Assembly: GCA_023390875.1 (NCBI GenBank)
Contig: JAEWCA010000447.1
Span: 1 to 9,493 of the forward strand
DNA length: 9,493 bases
Direction: 5' to 3'
Origin: Actinomycetes bacterium
GTDB lineage: Bacteria > Actinomycetota > Actinomycetes > Actinomycetales > Cellulomonadaceae
The notes under the pieces were generated by a model, which had not been told where the DNA came from, did not search any database, and worked only from the letters and a program-made list of their open reading frames with translations. The translations under genes and the position numbers were made by a program. Below are positions 1 through 6,248 of this stretch, in pieces (positions within the stretch are counted from its first letter, which is position 1; every line of letters begins with the position of its first letter).

Positions 1-1924
1 CCGCGGGCTCTACCTGAGCGACGAGACCGTGGACCGGCTGCGCGCCGGCCCGGCGGCGGAGGCCGAGCCGGACGCGGTCGCGGAGCGGACCGCCGACGTC
101 GAGGCCGCCGCGACGGCCGCGGAGAGCGTGGGCGCCCGGCTGCGGCTGCGGGAGCTCGAGCGCGAGTTCGGGCTCGAACCGCTCGACGTCGAGCTGCTGC
201 TCGTCGCGCTCGCGCCCGAGGTCGACTCCCGGTTCGAGCAGCTGTTCGGCTACCTCAACGACGACGTGACCCGGCGGCGGCCGTCGGTCGCGGTCGCGCT
301 CGCGTTGTGCGGGGTGCCGCTCGGGTCGGCGGCCGGCCGGCACCGGCTCGAGCACGGCCCGCTCGTCACGGCCGGGCTGCTGGTGCTGGAGGACCCTGAC
401 CGTCCGCTCCCGGGCCGGCCGCTGCGCGTGCCGGACCGCGTCGTCGGGCACCTGCTCGGCGACGACGCGCCGGACCCGTCGCTCGCCCCGGTGCTCGTCG
501 AGGTCGAGGACGTCGCGTGGGGTGACCCGACGCGCCTTGCGGGCGCCCTGCGGGCCGGCGCGCGACTCGTGTACCTGCGCGAACCTCCCACCGGTTCCGG
601 GCGCGTGCTCGCCGTGCGCGCGCTGCAGGCCGTCGACCGGCCCGTGCTCGTGCTCGACGCGGCGGCGCTCGCGGCCGCGTACGACCCGGCGGCGCTGTCG
701 GCGACGGTCGTCCGGGAGGCGCGGCTCACGGGCGCGGGCATCGTGGTCTCCGGAGTCGAGGGGATGACCGAGCGGCCGGCGGCGCTCCGCGGCGTGCTCG
801 ACGGCGGTCCGACCGTGCTCGTCGTCGGACGCAGCACGTGGGACCCGACCTGGAGCGACTGGCCTCCGCTGCTGTTCGACGTGCCCGCGAGCACCGTGCT
901 GGAGCGCAACGCGCTGTGGGCGTCGTCGCTCGGCGAGCACGCGATCGACGCCGCCGCCGCGACCGCCCCGTTCCGCCTGCGGCCCGAGCAGGTCACCCGG
1001 GCCGCGCGCGCCGCCCGGCAGCAGGCGACGCTCGACGGTGGCCTCACGGTCGACCACGTGCGCGTCGGCGCCCGCTCGGAGAACGGCACCGCGCTCGAAC
1101 GCCTCGCCCGCCGCATCGAACCGGGCGTCGGCTGGCCCGACCTCGTGCTGCCCGACCCCGTGCTCACGTCGCTGCGGGAGATCTCGACGCGCGCCCGGCA
1201 CCGCGAGCAGGTGCTCGGCGACTGGCGGATGCGGCCCGGCGGCGGGCGCGGCCACGGCGTCTCGGCGCTGTTCGCGGGCGACTCCGGCACGGGCAAGACG
1301 ATGTCCGCGGAGGTCGTCGCGCACGACCTGGGCCTCGAGCTGTACGTCGTCGACCTCGCGACGGTCGTGGACAAGTACATCGGCGAGACCGAGAAGAACC
1401 TCGAACGGATCTTCGCGGGTGCGGCCGGGGTGAACGCGGTGCTGCTGTTCGACGAGGCCGACGCCGTGTTCGGCCGCCGCTCCGAGGTCAAGGACGCCCA
1501 CGACCGGTACGCCAACATCGAGTCGGCCTACCTGCTGCAGCGCATGGAGTCGTTCGACGGGCTCGCGATCCTCGCGACGAACCTGCGCGCCAACATCGAC
1601 GACGCATTCATCCGCCGGCTCGACGTGGTCGTGGACTTCCCCGTGCCCGACGCCGGACAGCGGGCGGCGCTCTGGGACCGGTGCCTCGGCTCGCGGGTGC
1701 CACGCGTCGGGGACCTGGACCTGGCGTTCTGCGGCGAGGCGTTCGAGTTGGCCGGCGGGGCGATCCGGTCCGCCGCCGTGACCGCCGCTTACCTCGCGGC
1801 CGACGACGGCGGGGCCGTCGCGATGCGGCACGTTGTCACCGCCGTCTACCGGGAGTACCGCAAGCTCGGGCGCCTGACGCTCGAGAGCGAGTTCGGACCG
1901 TACTGGGCGCTGATGGGGACGTAA
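1..1924 (+). CDS. eCIS-associated AAA+ ATPase (5' end outside window)
   Basis: AAA+ ATPase of the type found in phage-tail-like contractile injection loci. The reading frame is open from base 2 (codons for RGLYLSDET) through the GTG at 29, and this stretch looks coding, so the true start lies upstream. Counting residues from the GTG at 29, the N-terminal 150 or so residues resemble the helical/winged-helix region of this family (LRELEREFGLEPLDVELLL). A degenerate AAA-like module follows (PPTGSGR at 186-192, lysine replaced by arginine). The C-terminal module is canonical: Walker A GDSGTGKT at 417-424, Walker B LLFDEAD at 472-478, sensor-1 Asn 518 in LATN, and arginines 529-530 in FIRRLD as candidate Arg finger. 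Family knowledge suggests it remodels or helps assemble the particle; the exact role is unproven. It faces a convergent gene 45 bp downstream. Confidence 0.9.
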   Translation, partial: RGLYLSDETVDRLRAGPAAEAEPDAVAERTADVEAAATAAESVGARLRLRELEREFGLEPLDVELLLVALAPEVDSRFEQLFGYLNDDVTRRRPSVAVALALCGVPLGSAAGRHRLEHGPLVTAGLLVLEDPDRPLPGRPLRVPDRVVGHLLGDDAPDPSLAPVLVEVEDVAWGDPTRLAGALRAGARLVYLREPPTGSGRVLAVRALQAVDRPVLVLDAAALAAAYDPAALSATVVREARLTGAGIVVSGVEGMTERPAALRGVLDGGPTVLVVGRSTWDPTWSDWPPLLFDVPASTVLERNALWASSLGEHAIDAAAATAPFRLRPEQVTRAARAARQQATLDGGLTVDHVRVGARSENGTALERLARRIEPGVGWPDLVLPDPVLTSLREISTRARHREQVLGDWRMRPGGGRGHGVSALFAGDSGTGKTMSAEVVAHDLGLELYVVDLATVVDKYIGETEKNLERIFAGAAGVNAVLLFDEADAVFGRRSEVKDAHDRYANIESAYLLQRMESFDGLAILATNLRANIDDAFIRRLDVVVDFPVPDAGQRAALWDRCLGSRVPRVGDLDLAFCGEAFELAGGAIRSAAVTAAYLAADDGGAVAMRHVVTAVYREYRKLGRLTLESEFGPYWALMGT

Positions 1925-1934
1925 CCGAGAGCGG

Positions 1935-1952
1935 ACCCCGCGTCACCGGGGT
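1935..1952. terminator. Hairpin after ATPase gene, possible terminator
   Basis: ACCCCG (1935-1940) pairs perfectly with CGGGGT (1947-1952) around a 6-nt loop, 10 bp after the ATPase stop codon. There is no T-run, but many actinobacterial terminators lack one. The stem is short for this GC content, so the call is modest. Confidence 0.4.
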
Positions 1953-1964
1953 GGTGTCGCCGAG

Positions 1965-1980
1965 GCCTGTCAGGACAGGC
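1965..1980. terminator. Second hairpin at the convergent gene ends
   Basis: GCCTGTC and GACAGGC form a perfect inverted repeat separated by AG; as RNA this folds as a 6-bp stem with a CAGG loop. It spans the stop codon of the minus-strand gene and, with the hairpin at 1935-1952, sits between two convergent genes. A bidirectional terminator is plausible, but the stem is short. Confidence 0.35.
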
Positions 1981-2683
1981 GGTTGGCGTTCTGGTCGATC
2001 TTGATCGTGCGGACCGGTTCTCCGAGCACCTCCTTCAGGGTGTCGACGTTGTCGATGCCGCAGAAGAACGTTGTGGGGTCGATCGGGTACTCCCCGTGCT
2101 TGGCGGCCGCGTCGACGGCAGGGAAGGCGAGCGTGCCGTCACCGTGCACCTGCGCGATCAGCAGGTCGTTGCGGTCGATGCGTCCGTTGGTCAGGAACAG
2201 GACCACGCGGCCCAGGGACCGCGCGGACGTCAGCTGGGTGCCGACTGAGTCCGGGCCACGCAACGGGAGGACGACCTGCGTCGTCTTGGCGCCGGCGAGC
2301 TTGCCCCAGGCCTGCTCGATCTTCACGGTCGCGGTGGCCATGCTCCACATGGCCGAGTTGGCCTTCGCGGGAACGATCGAGTCACCGTCGACGGTGTAGG
2401 AGCCGGCGAGCCGGACGTCGGTGATCGTGCCGAGCACGACGGACTCACTGCCGGCGATCGCCGTGCCGTCGGGGCGCTGGAACTTCTGGTTCGGCATGTT
2501 CTCGCGCAGGCTCGTCGTGAGCCACACCGCGTCCGAACCCGACCCGGCAGCCAGCGATTGCGAGATGGGTCCGGCCGAGTGCGCGTTCGTCCAGTGGACG
2601 GTGATCACCGCGGCTGCTGCCAGGGCGACCACGGCGCCGGCGGCGGCGTAGCGGCGAAGGTGTTGCGGGCGTCGAAGCTTCAT
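1970..2683 (-). CDS. Membrane-anchored or secreted protein of unknown function
   Basis: I do not recognise this 237-aa protein. It begins MKLRRPQHLRRYAAAG: a basic N-terminus followed by one hydrophobic alanine/valine-rich segment (about residues 13-27), which is a signal anchor or uncleaved signal peptide. No lipobox is seen. The rest is a soluble, mixed polar domain with strand-like stretches such as SVVLGTITDVRLAG and GRVVLFLTNGRI and a single cysteine late in the protein (FFCGIDN). The ATG at 2683 is supported by a purine-rich Shine-Dalgarno sequence (GGGAGAAGAG) just upstream on the minus strand. It is convergent with the ATPase gene. The stop of a truncated reading frame lies only 12 bp upstream of its ATG, so it was probably the second gene of an operon. 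It is likely extracytoplasmic; nothing ties it to the injection system beyond location. Confidence 0.75.
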   Translation of the reverse strand: MKLRRPQHLRRYAAAGAVVALAAAAVITVHWTNAHSAGPISQSLAAGSGSDAVWLTTSLRENMPNQKFQRPDGTAIAGSESVVLGTITDVRLAGSYTVDGDSIVPAKANSAMWSMATATVKIEQAWGKLAGAKTTQVVLPLRGPDSVGTQLTSARSLGRVVLFLTNGRIDRNDLLIAQVHGDGTLAFPAVDAAAKHGEYPIDPTTFFCGIDNVDTLKEVLGEPVRTIKIDQNANRLS

Positions 2684-2695
2684 CGCTCTTCTCCC

Positions 2696-2800
2696 TCAGC
2701 GGTACTGGACGTTGAGCGTCGAAATCTCGGTGCTCCCGGCCGAGACGGACTGTGCGTTCACGTCGGTGGGGATGTTGACCTGCGCTGTCCCCAGCCTGCT
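2696..2800 (-). pseudogene. Probable 3' remnant of a gene upstream of the secreted protein
   Basis: On the minus strand a short open stretch ends at TGA (2696-2698) and reads in part GTAQVNIPTDVNAQ and STEISTLNVQYR. About 28 of 31 codons end in G or C, which fits the local coding style, and the beta-strand-like sequence looks like a real protein C-terminus. Upstream the frame hits a TGA after only 34 codons and no convincing start exists. In the adjacent frame, across a run of four G (around 2788-2791), a further coding-like stretch (GGRLTVKQAG) lies 3' of a GTG at 2822 with GGGAG six bases before it. It could therefore be either a tiny frameshifted gene of about 41 codons or the stump of a larger one cut at a recombination point. 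No family is recognised. Confidence 0.45.
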
Positions 2801-2872
2801 TCACCGTCAATCTGCCGCCCACGCCGAGCTCCCGTTGCCCGGTCCGGCGTCCTCAGACGGCACGATGGTCGC

Positions 2873-3403
2873 ATGACCTCCGTGCTCGTCGTCGTGGACC
2901 TTCAGGTCGGTGTCGTCCGTGGCGCCGCCGACGCGGCGGGCGTCCTGGCCCGCACGGCCACCCTCGTCGCGCGCGCCCGTGCGGAGGGTGTCCCGGTGAT
3001 CTGGGTGCAGGACGACCAGGACTTCGACCGCGACGGCGACGACTGGCAGCTCGCCCCGCCGCTCACCCCGGCGCCCGGTGAGGTGCGGATCCTCAAGTCG
3101 TACCGCGACGCGTTCGCGGGCACCGACCTCGCGGACGTGCTGGCCGGCCTCGGGGCGACCCGGCTCGTGCTGTGCGGGGCTCAGTCGGACTACTGCGTCC
3201 GGACGCTCGGCCAGAGCGCTGCCGTGCTCGGGTTCGACGTGACGCTCGTCGGCGACTGTCACACGACGTGGGACGGGGTCCTCGCCGGGGACCCCGTGAC
3301 GGGTGCGCAGATCGTCGCGCACGTCAACGAGTACTTCTCCGGCCTGCGCTACCCCGGTCAGAAGTTCACGGTCGAGGACCACGACGACGTCCCGCTGTCC
3401 TGA
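2873..3403 (+). CDS. Isochorismatase-family cysteine hydrolase
   Basis: A 176-aa cytoplasmic enzyme of the isochorismatase-like (nicotinamidase/cysteine hydrolase) superfamily, whose members hydrolyse amides or vinyl ethers through a Cys-Asp-Lys triad. All three residues are visible: Asp9 in VLVVVDLQVG, Lys75 in ILKSYRDAF, and Cys108 in LCGAQSDYCVRT. The length matches the compact members of the family. The ATG at 2873 was chosen because the conserved first strand (TSVLVVVDLQ) begins directly after it. The frame is open further upstream, but that extension is not family-like and runs over other features. The Shine-Dalgarno signal is weak. The substrate cannot be told from sequence. The gene stands alone between a minus-strand gene and hipBA, with no pathway partner nearby, and is probably a bystander in the block between the ATPase and the structural genes. 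Confidence 0.88.
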   Translation: MTSVLVVVDLQVGVVRGAADAAGVLARTATLVARARAEGVPVIWVQDDQDFDRDGDDWQLAPPLTPAPGEVRILKSYRDAFAGTDLADVLAGLGATRLVLCGAQSDYCVRTLGQSAAVLGFDVTLVGDCHTTWDGVLAGDPVTGAQIVAHVNEYFSGLRYPGQKFTVEDHDDVPLS

Positions 3404-3421
3404 GATCCCCCTGGCGACAAC

Positions 3422-3437
3422 GGTACATAGAAGTACC
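3422..3437. promoter_or_regulatory. Inverted repeat 1 ahead of hipB, candidate operator
   Basis: GGTAC (3422-3426) and GTACC (3433-3437) are perfect inverted arms around a 6-bp AT-rich spacer (ATAGAA). It lies about 45 bp before hipB in the only notably AT-richer gap of the window. HipB proteins repress their own operon by binding inverted repeats (established for E. coli). Assignment to this HipB is an inference. Confidence 0.5.
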
Positions 3438-3452
3438 CGTATGGCTTACTGT

Positions 3453-3468
3453 GGTATCTACAGATGCC
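3453..3468. promoter_or_regulatory. Inverted repeat 2 ahead of hipB, candidate operator and promoter overlap
   Basis: GGTAT (3453-3457) and ATGCC (3464-3468), one mismatch from perfect, surround a 6-bp spacer, giving the same 5-6-5 layout as the repeat at 3422-3437. The two centres are 31 bp apart, about three helical turns. It overlaps TGGTATCTA (3452-3460), which could be an extended -10 element, so binding here would block transcription. No clear -35 is seen. Confidence 0.42.
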
Positions 3469-3482
3469 GTTAGGGAGCCGTC

Positions 3483-3785
3483 ATGGCGCAACGCCGCTCG
3501 CTCAGGACCGAACGCGACCTGGTGCGCTTCGGTGACAATCTGCTTCGCTGGCGCAAGCTCCACGGCCTGACCGCCCAGCTCGTCGCCGACCGGGCAGGCG
3601 TCACTCGCGCGACCCTCCGCTCCATCGAGCGGGGCGAAGGCACGGCCAAGCTGGAGAACGTCTTCGCCGTTCTTCGGGTCCTCGGCCAGACCGAGCCCGT
3701 CCTGGCGGCGACCGAACCGATGAACTCGGACCTGGGGCGCGCCAACGCCGGTGAGCTGCTTCCCCAGCGCGTGAGGCTGCGATGA
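3483..3785 (+). CDS. hipB: HipB-like XRE-family antitoxin
   Basis: A 100-aa DNA-binding antitoxin of the HipBA type II toxin-antitoxin system. It neutralises the HipA kinase and represses the operon. An XRE-type helix-turn-helix fills roughly residues 15-67: FGDNLLRWRKLHGLTAQLVA, then GVTRATLRSIERGEGT as turn and recognition helix, then LENVFAVLRVLGQTEPVL. The C-terminal tail (about residues 75-100) is polar and probably flexible. The ATG at 3483 is fixed by AGGGAG at 3472-3477, five bases upstream. The stop overlaps the start of hipA (ATGA at 3782-3785), the typical coupled antitoxin-toxin order. Two inverted repeats lie in the leader. Identification rests on the HTH plus the adjacent HipA. 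Confidence 0.88.
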   Translation: MAQRRSLRTERDLVRFGDNLLRWRKLHGLTAQLVADRAGVTRATLRSIERGEGTAKLENVFAVLRVLGQTEPVLAATEPMNSDLGRANAGELLPQRVRLR

Positions 3786-5152
3786 CCGTCCAGGTGTTCG
3801 TCGACGTCCCCGACGGGCGGACCGTCCTGGCCGGTGAGCTGACCGAGCGTCTGAGCGCGACGGGCACGTTCTTCGGCTCGACGTTCCAGTACGCCCCGAG
3901 CTACCTGACCGAGCGAGGACGCTACGAGCTGTGCCCTGAGCTGCCGCTGGGCGCCGGACCGATCGCCGCGACGGGCGAGCGACCGCTGGCCGGAGTGTTC
4001 GCCGACGCCCAACCGGACCGTTGGGGCCGCAACCTCCTGTTCGCCGCCGAGCGCCACGCCGCCGTCGCCGAGGGCCGCCAGCTTCGGCAGCTGACCGACT
4101 TCGACTTCCTCCTGCGCGTCCGCGACGACACCAGGCTCGGTGCCGTCCGACTGTCCACCGACGGCGGCACGACCTTCGTCGCCAGCCCGGAGTCCCGCGT
4201 CCCGACGCTGGTCGGCCTCGGCGACCTCGTGGACGCCGCCCACAACCTCGCCGAGCGAGCGGAGAGCGACGACGAGCTCGCCCTGCTGGTCGCGGCGGGC
4301 ACCTCGATGGGTGGAGCCCGACCGAAGGCGACCGTGCGCGACGACGGCGGCCGCCTCGCCCTCGCCAAGCTGCCCAGCACCGAGGACCGCTGGAACGTCC
4401 TCGGCTGGGAGGCGACGTCGCTCGAGCTGGCCCGCCGGTCCGGCATCGCGACACCGCCGTTCGAGCTCCATCCGATCGACCCCGACCGCGCAGTCCTCGT
4501 CATCGAACGGTTCGACCGCGAGGCCGACGACCGACGTGTGGGCTACCTCAGCGCGCACAGTCTCGTGGAGCAGGGGCCGTACGACGTCACGTCCTACGAC
4601 CAGCTCGCCGAGTCGGTCGTCGACGTGAGCGCCGATCCACGACGCGACGCGCGCGAGCTGTTCCGCCGCGTCGCGCTGACGCTGCTGGTCAACAACGTCG
4701 ACGACCACATGAAGAACCACGGGATGCTCTGGACCGGCCACGGCTGGACCTTGTCGCCGGTCTTCGACGTCAACCCGTTCCACGGCCGCGTGGTCGACTC
4801 GACGCCGCTGGTCGTCGGCGGGTCGCGGACCGACCGGACGATCGACGTGCTGCTCGCGTCGGCCGACGCCTACGGGCTGGGCGACGTCGAGGCCGCGAGC
4901 ATCGTCCTCGACGTCGAGCGGGTGACCTCCGACTGGGCGCAGGTGGCCGCACTCTTCGGCATCGGCGCCGAGGAGGCCGCCTTCATGGCCCCCGCGTTCG
5001 AGCATGCGAACCGGGAGGCGGCGCGCGCCCTCGCGGCCAGGTACGACCTCGTCGACCCCGCGCGCGCCGACGGTTCCCGTCCCGCGTGGGTCCGCCCGCA
5101 CCTGCGCAACGGCAAGCCCGTCGTCGGCCACTTCCGGGTACCGCCCACCTGA
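3782..5152 (+). CDS. hipA: HipA-family serine/threonine kinase toxin
   Basis: The 456-aa toxin of the hipBA pair, close in size to E. coli HipA (440 aa). HipA kinases phosphorylate translation factors; the E. coli protein targets glutamyl-tRNA synthetase, causing growth arrest and persistence. The N-terminal subdomain occupies about residues 1-110. The Gly-rich loop is TSMGGARPKA (174-183), with Ser175 a candidate for autophosphorylation. Lys196 in LAKLP is the likely ATP-binding lysine. The catalytic loop NNVDDHMKN (304-312) supplies Asp307 and Asn312, and Asp329 in SPVFDVNP is the metal-binding aspartate. All key residues are present, so it should be active. Its start is the ATG at 3782, overlapping hipB by 4 bp. 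The target in this organism is unknown. No membrane or secretion signal is seen, so nothing suggests it is injected cargo. Confidence 0.93.
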   Translation: MTVQVFVDVPDGRTVLAGELTERLSATGTFFGSTFQYAPSYLTERGRYELCPELPLGAGPIAATGERPLAGVFADAQPDRWGRNLLFAAERHAAVAEGRQLRQLTDFDFLLRVRDDTRLGAVRLSTDGGTTFVASPESRVPTLVGLGDLVDAAHNLAERAESDDELALLVAAGTSMGGARPKATVRDDGGRLALAKLPSTEDRWNVLGWEATSLELARRSGIATPPFELHPIDPDRAVLVIERFDREADDRRVGYLSAHSLVEQGPYDVTSYDQLAESVVDVSADPRRDARELFRRVALTLLVNNVDDHMKNHGMLWTGHGWTLSPVFDVNPFHGRVVDSTPLVVGGSRTDRTIDVLLASADAYGLGDVEAASIVLDVERVTSDWAQVAALFGIGAEEAAFMAPAFEHANREAARALAARYDLVDPARADGSRPAWVRPHLRNGKPVVGHFRVPPT

Positions 5153-5256
5153 CACCGAGGCGTGCGCGACGTCCGCACTCGCCTGGCCAGCAGTCCTGCC
5201 TGATCGCGCCACGCCCCTGCCCGGAAGGGAATCCCCGCCGCACCTGTCGCCCCCGG

Positions 5257-5277
5257 CCCGACGGTGGCAACGTCGGG
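5257..5277. terminator. Hairpin between hipA and the DUF4157 gene
   Basis: CCCGACG (5257-5263) and CGTCGGG (5271-5277) pair perfectly around the 7-nt loop GTGGCAA, about 105 bp after hipA and 27 bp before the next start. It may end the hipBA transcript or act in the leader of the following gene. There is no T-run. Confidence 0.4.
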
Positions 5278-5304
5278 TGGGACGACCGTCGAGAGGGGCC
5301 GACG

Positions 5305-6018
5305 ATGCACAGCCACGACCACCTGGAGCAGGCCGACAGCGGTCTGCGACCGAAGGCGTCCCGGGTCGACGAGGAGCGGACGGCGCCGACCGTCGCCCGC
5401 GCGCTGGCCGACCGCCGCCCCGAGATGCTGGGCTCGGCGGGCATGACGTTCCTGCAGCGGACCGCGGGCAACGCGTCGACCACGGGGCTCGTCGAGGAGG
5501 AGCGCTCACCGGTGCTGGACGTGCTGTCGTCGGGCGGCGGGCGCGCGCTCGACCCGGAGACGCGCACCGACATGGAGGCGCGTCTCGGGGCGGACTTCGG
5601 CGACGTCCGGGTGCACGACGACAGCGCGGCCGCGGACTCCGCGAAGTCCGTCGGCGCGCACGCGTACACCGTCGGGTCGAACGTGGTGCTCGGCCGCGAC
5701 GTCGACACGTCGTCCACCGCGGGGCGGACCACGCTCGCGCACGAGCTCACGCACGTCGTGCAGCAGCGCAGCGGGCCCGTCGACGGCTCGCCCGCGGGCG
5801 GCGGCATCCAGGTGTCCGACCCCGGCGACCGGTTCGAGCGCGCCGCCCAGGCGAACGCCGAGCGCGTCATGGCCGGCCCGGCGCCCACCACGCAGCGGTC
5901 GACCGACGCCGCACCGGCGGCGGTCCCGCAGGTGCAGCGCGAGGAGGAGGAAGAGGCCCCCGAGGCGTCGGCGGTGCAGCGTGAGGGCGAGGAGCAGGAG
6001 GAGGAGGCCGAGGCCTGA
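5305..6018 (+). CDS. eCIS-associated DUF4157 protein (HExxH, metallopeptidase-like)
   Basis: A 237-aa protein with a DUF4157 domain, a common companion of extracellular contractile injection systems. In order: a polar N-terminus; the conserved MTFLQRTAGNAS motif (Gln51-Arg52); the DUF4157 core from LDPETRTDMEARLG (82 on) through FGDVRVHDDS to the zinc-binding-type HELTH (146-150) in LAHELTHVVQQ; a linker; and a glutamate-rich tail with two VQRE units (VQR at 210-212 and 224-226). The ATG at 5305 follows GAGAGGGG at a good distance. HELTH suggests a zinc peptidase fold, but activity is not established. DUF4157 often heads larger toxins; here it stands alone with no toxin domain. It may process, escort or be loaded as cargo. 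A strong hairpin directly follows, so it is probably its own transcription unit ahead of the sheath operon. Confidence 0.88.
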   Translation: MHSHDHLEQADSGLRPKASRVDEERTAPTVARALADRRPEMLGSAGMTFLQRTAGNASTTGLVEEERSPVLDVLSSGGGRALDPETRTDMEARLGADFGDVRVHDDSAAADSAKSVGAHAYTVGSNVVLGRDVDTSSTAGRTTLAHELTHVVQQRSGPVDGSPAGGGIQVSDPGDRFERAAQANAERVMAGPAPTTQRSTDAAPAAVPQVQREEEEEAPEASAVQREGEEQEEEAEA

Positions 6019-6025
6019 CCCCGCT

Positions 6026-6068
6026 CACGAAGGACCCGGCCGACCCCTGTGCGGCCGGGTCCTTCGTG
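6026..6068. terminator. Strong hairpin terminator after the DUF4157 gene
   Basis: A perfect 17-bp stem (6026-6042 with 6052-6068, core GAAGGACCCGGCC / GGCCGGGTCCTTC) closes a 9-nt loop, starting 7 bp after the stop codon. No T-run follows, as is common in actinobacteria. This is the strongest inverted repeat noticed in the window and should separate the DUF4157 transcript from the sheath operon. Confidence 0.85.
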
Positions 6069-6134
6069 CGTCCGGCGACGAGCGGGTGAAAGGCCCCGTG
6101 GCCTGGTCCGCGGCGGCCCCGGCAGGGGCACTTC

Positions 6135-6192
6135 CGGGCGCCCGATCGGGCAACCACACCGGCCCTCGCGGGCGTCCGGGGGGACGGTCCCC
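6135..6192. promoter_or_regulatory. Palindromes in the sheath leader, possible operator sites
   Basis: The 230-bp gap before the sheath gene holds two overlapping perfect palindromes, CGGGCGCCCG (6135-6144) and CCCGATCGGG (6141-6150), and an odd-centred one, GGGGAC-G-GTCCCC (6180-6192). A promoter is expected here because a terminator lies just upstream, but no convincing -35/-10 pair is visible. Short palindromes are frequent at this GC content, so regulator binding is only a possibility. Confidence 0.25.
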
Positions 6193-6248
6193 GCCCGCAC
6201 GCGCGGCAGCACGCTGATCCCACGACTCCCTGTGCCCAAGGAGGGGAC

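Noticed and set aside
250..1518. Minus-strand 422-codon frame opposite the ATPase gene
   Set aside because: Ser/Arg/Thr-rich antisense shadow of a gene with clear Walker motifs.
838..2004. Plus-strand 388-codon frame overlapping the ATPase gene
   Set aside because: Arg/Ala/Pro-dominated out-of-frame reading of the ATPase gene with no recognisable domain.
2775..2780. TTGACC as a -35 box for the hydrolase gene
   Set aside because: No acceptable -10 element lies 16-19 bp downstream, and the site falls in the coding-like remnant.
2558..2872. In-frame upstream extension of the hydrolase gene
   Set aside because: The extension crosses the minus-strand secreted-protein gene and is not family-like; the conserved first strand begins right after the ATG at 2873.
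3470..5509. Minus-strand open frame of 679 codons opposite hipBA
   Set aside because: A mirror frame of hipB and hipA, which carry clear motifs; composition is that of a GC-rich shadow and no start signal is evident.
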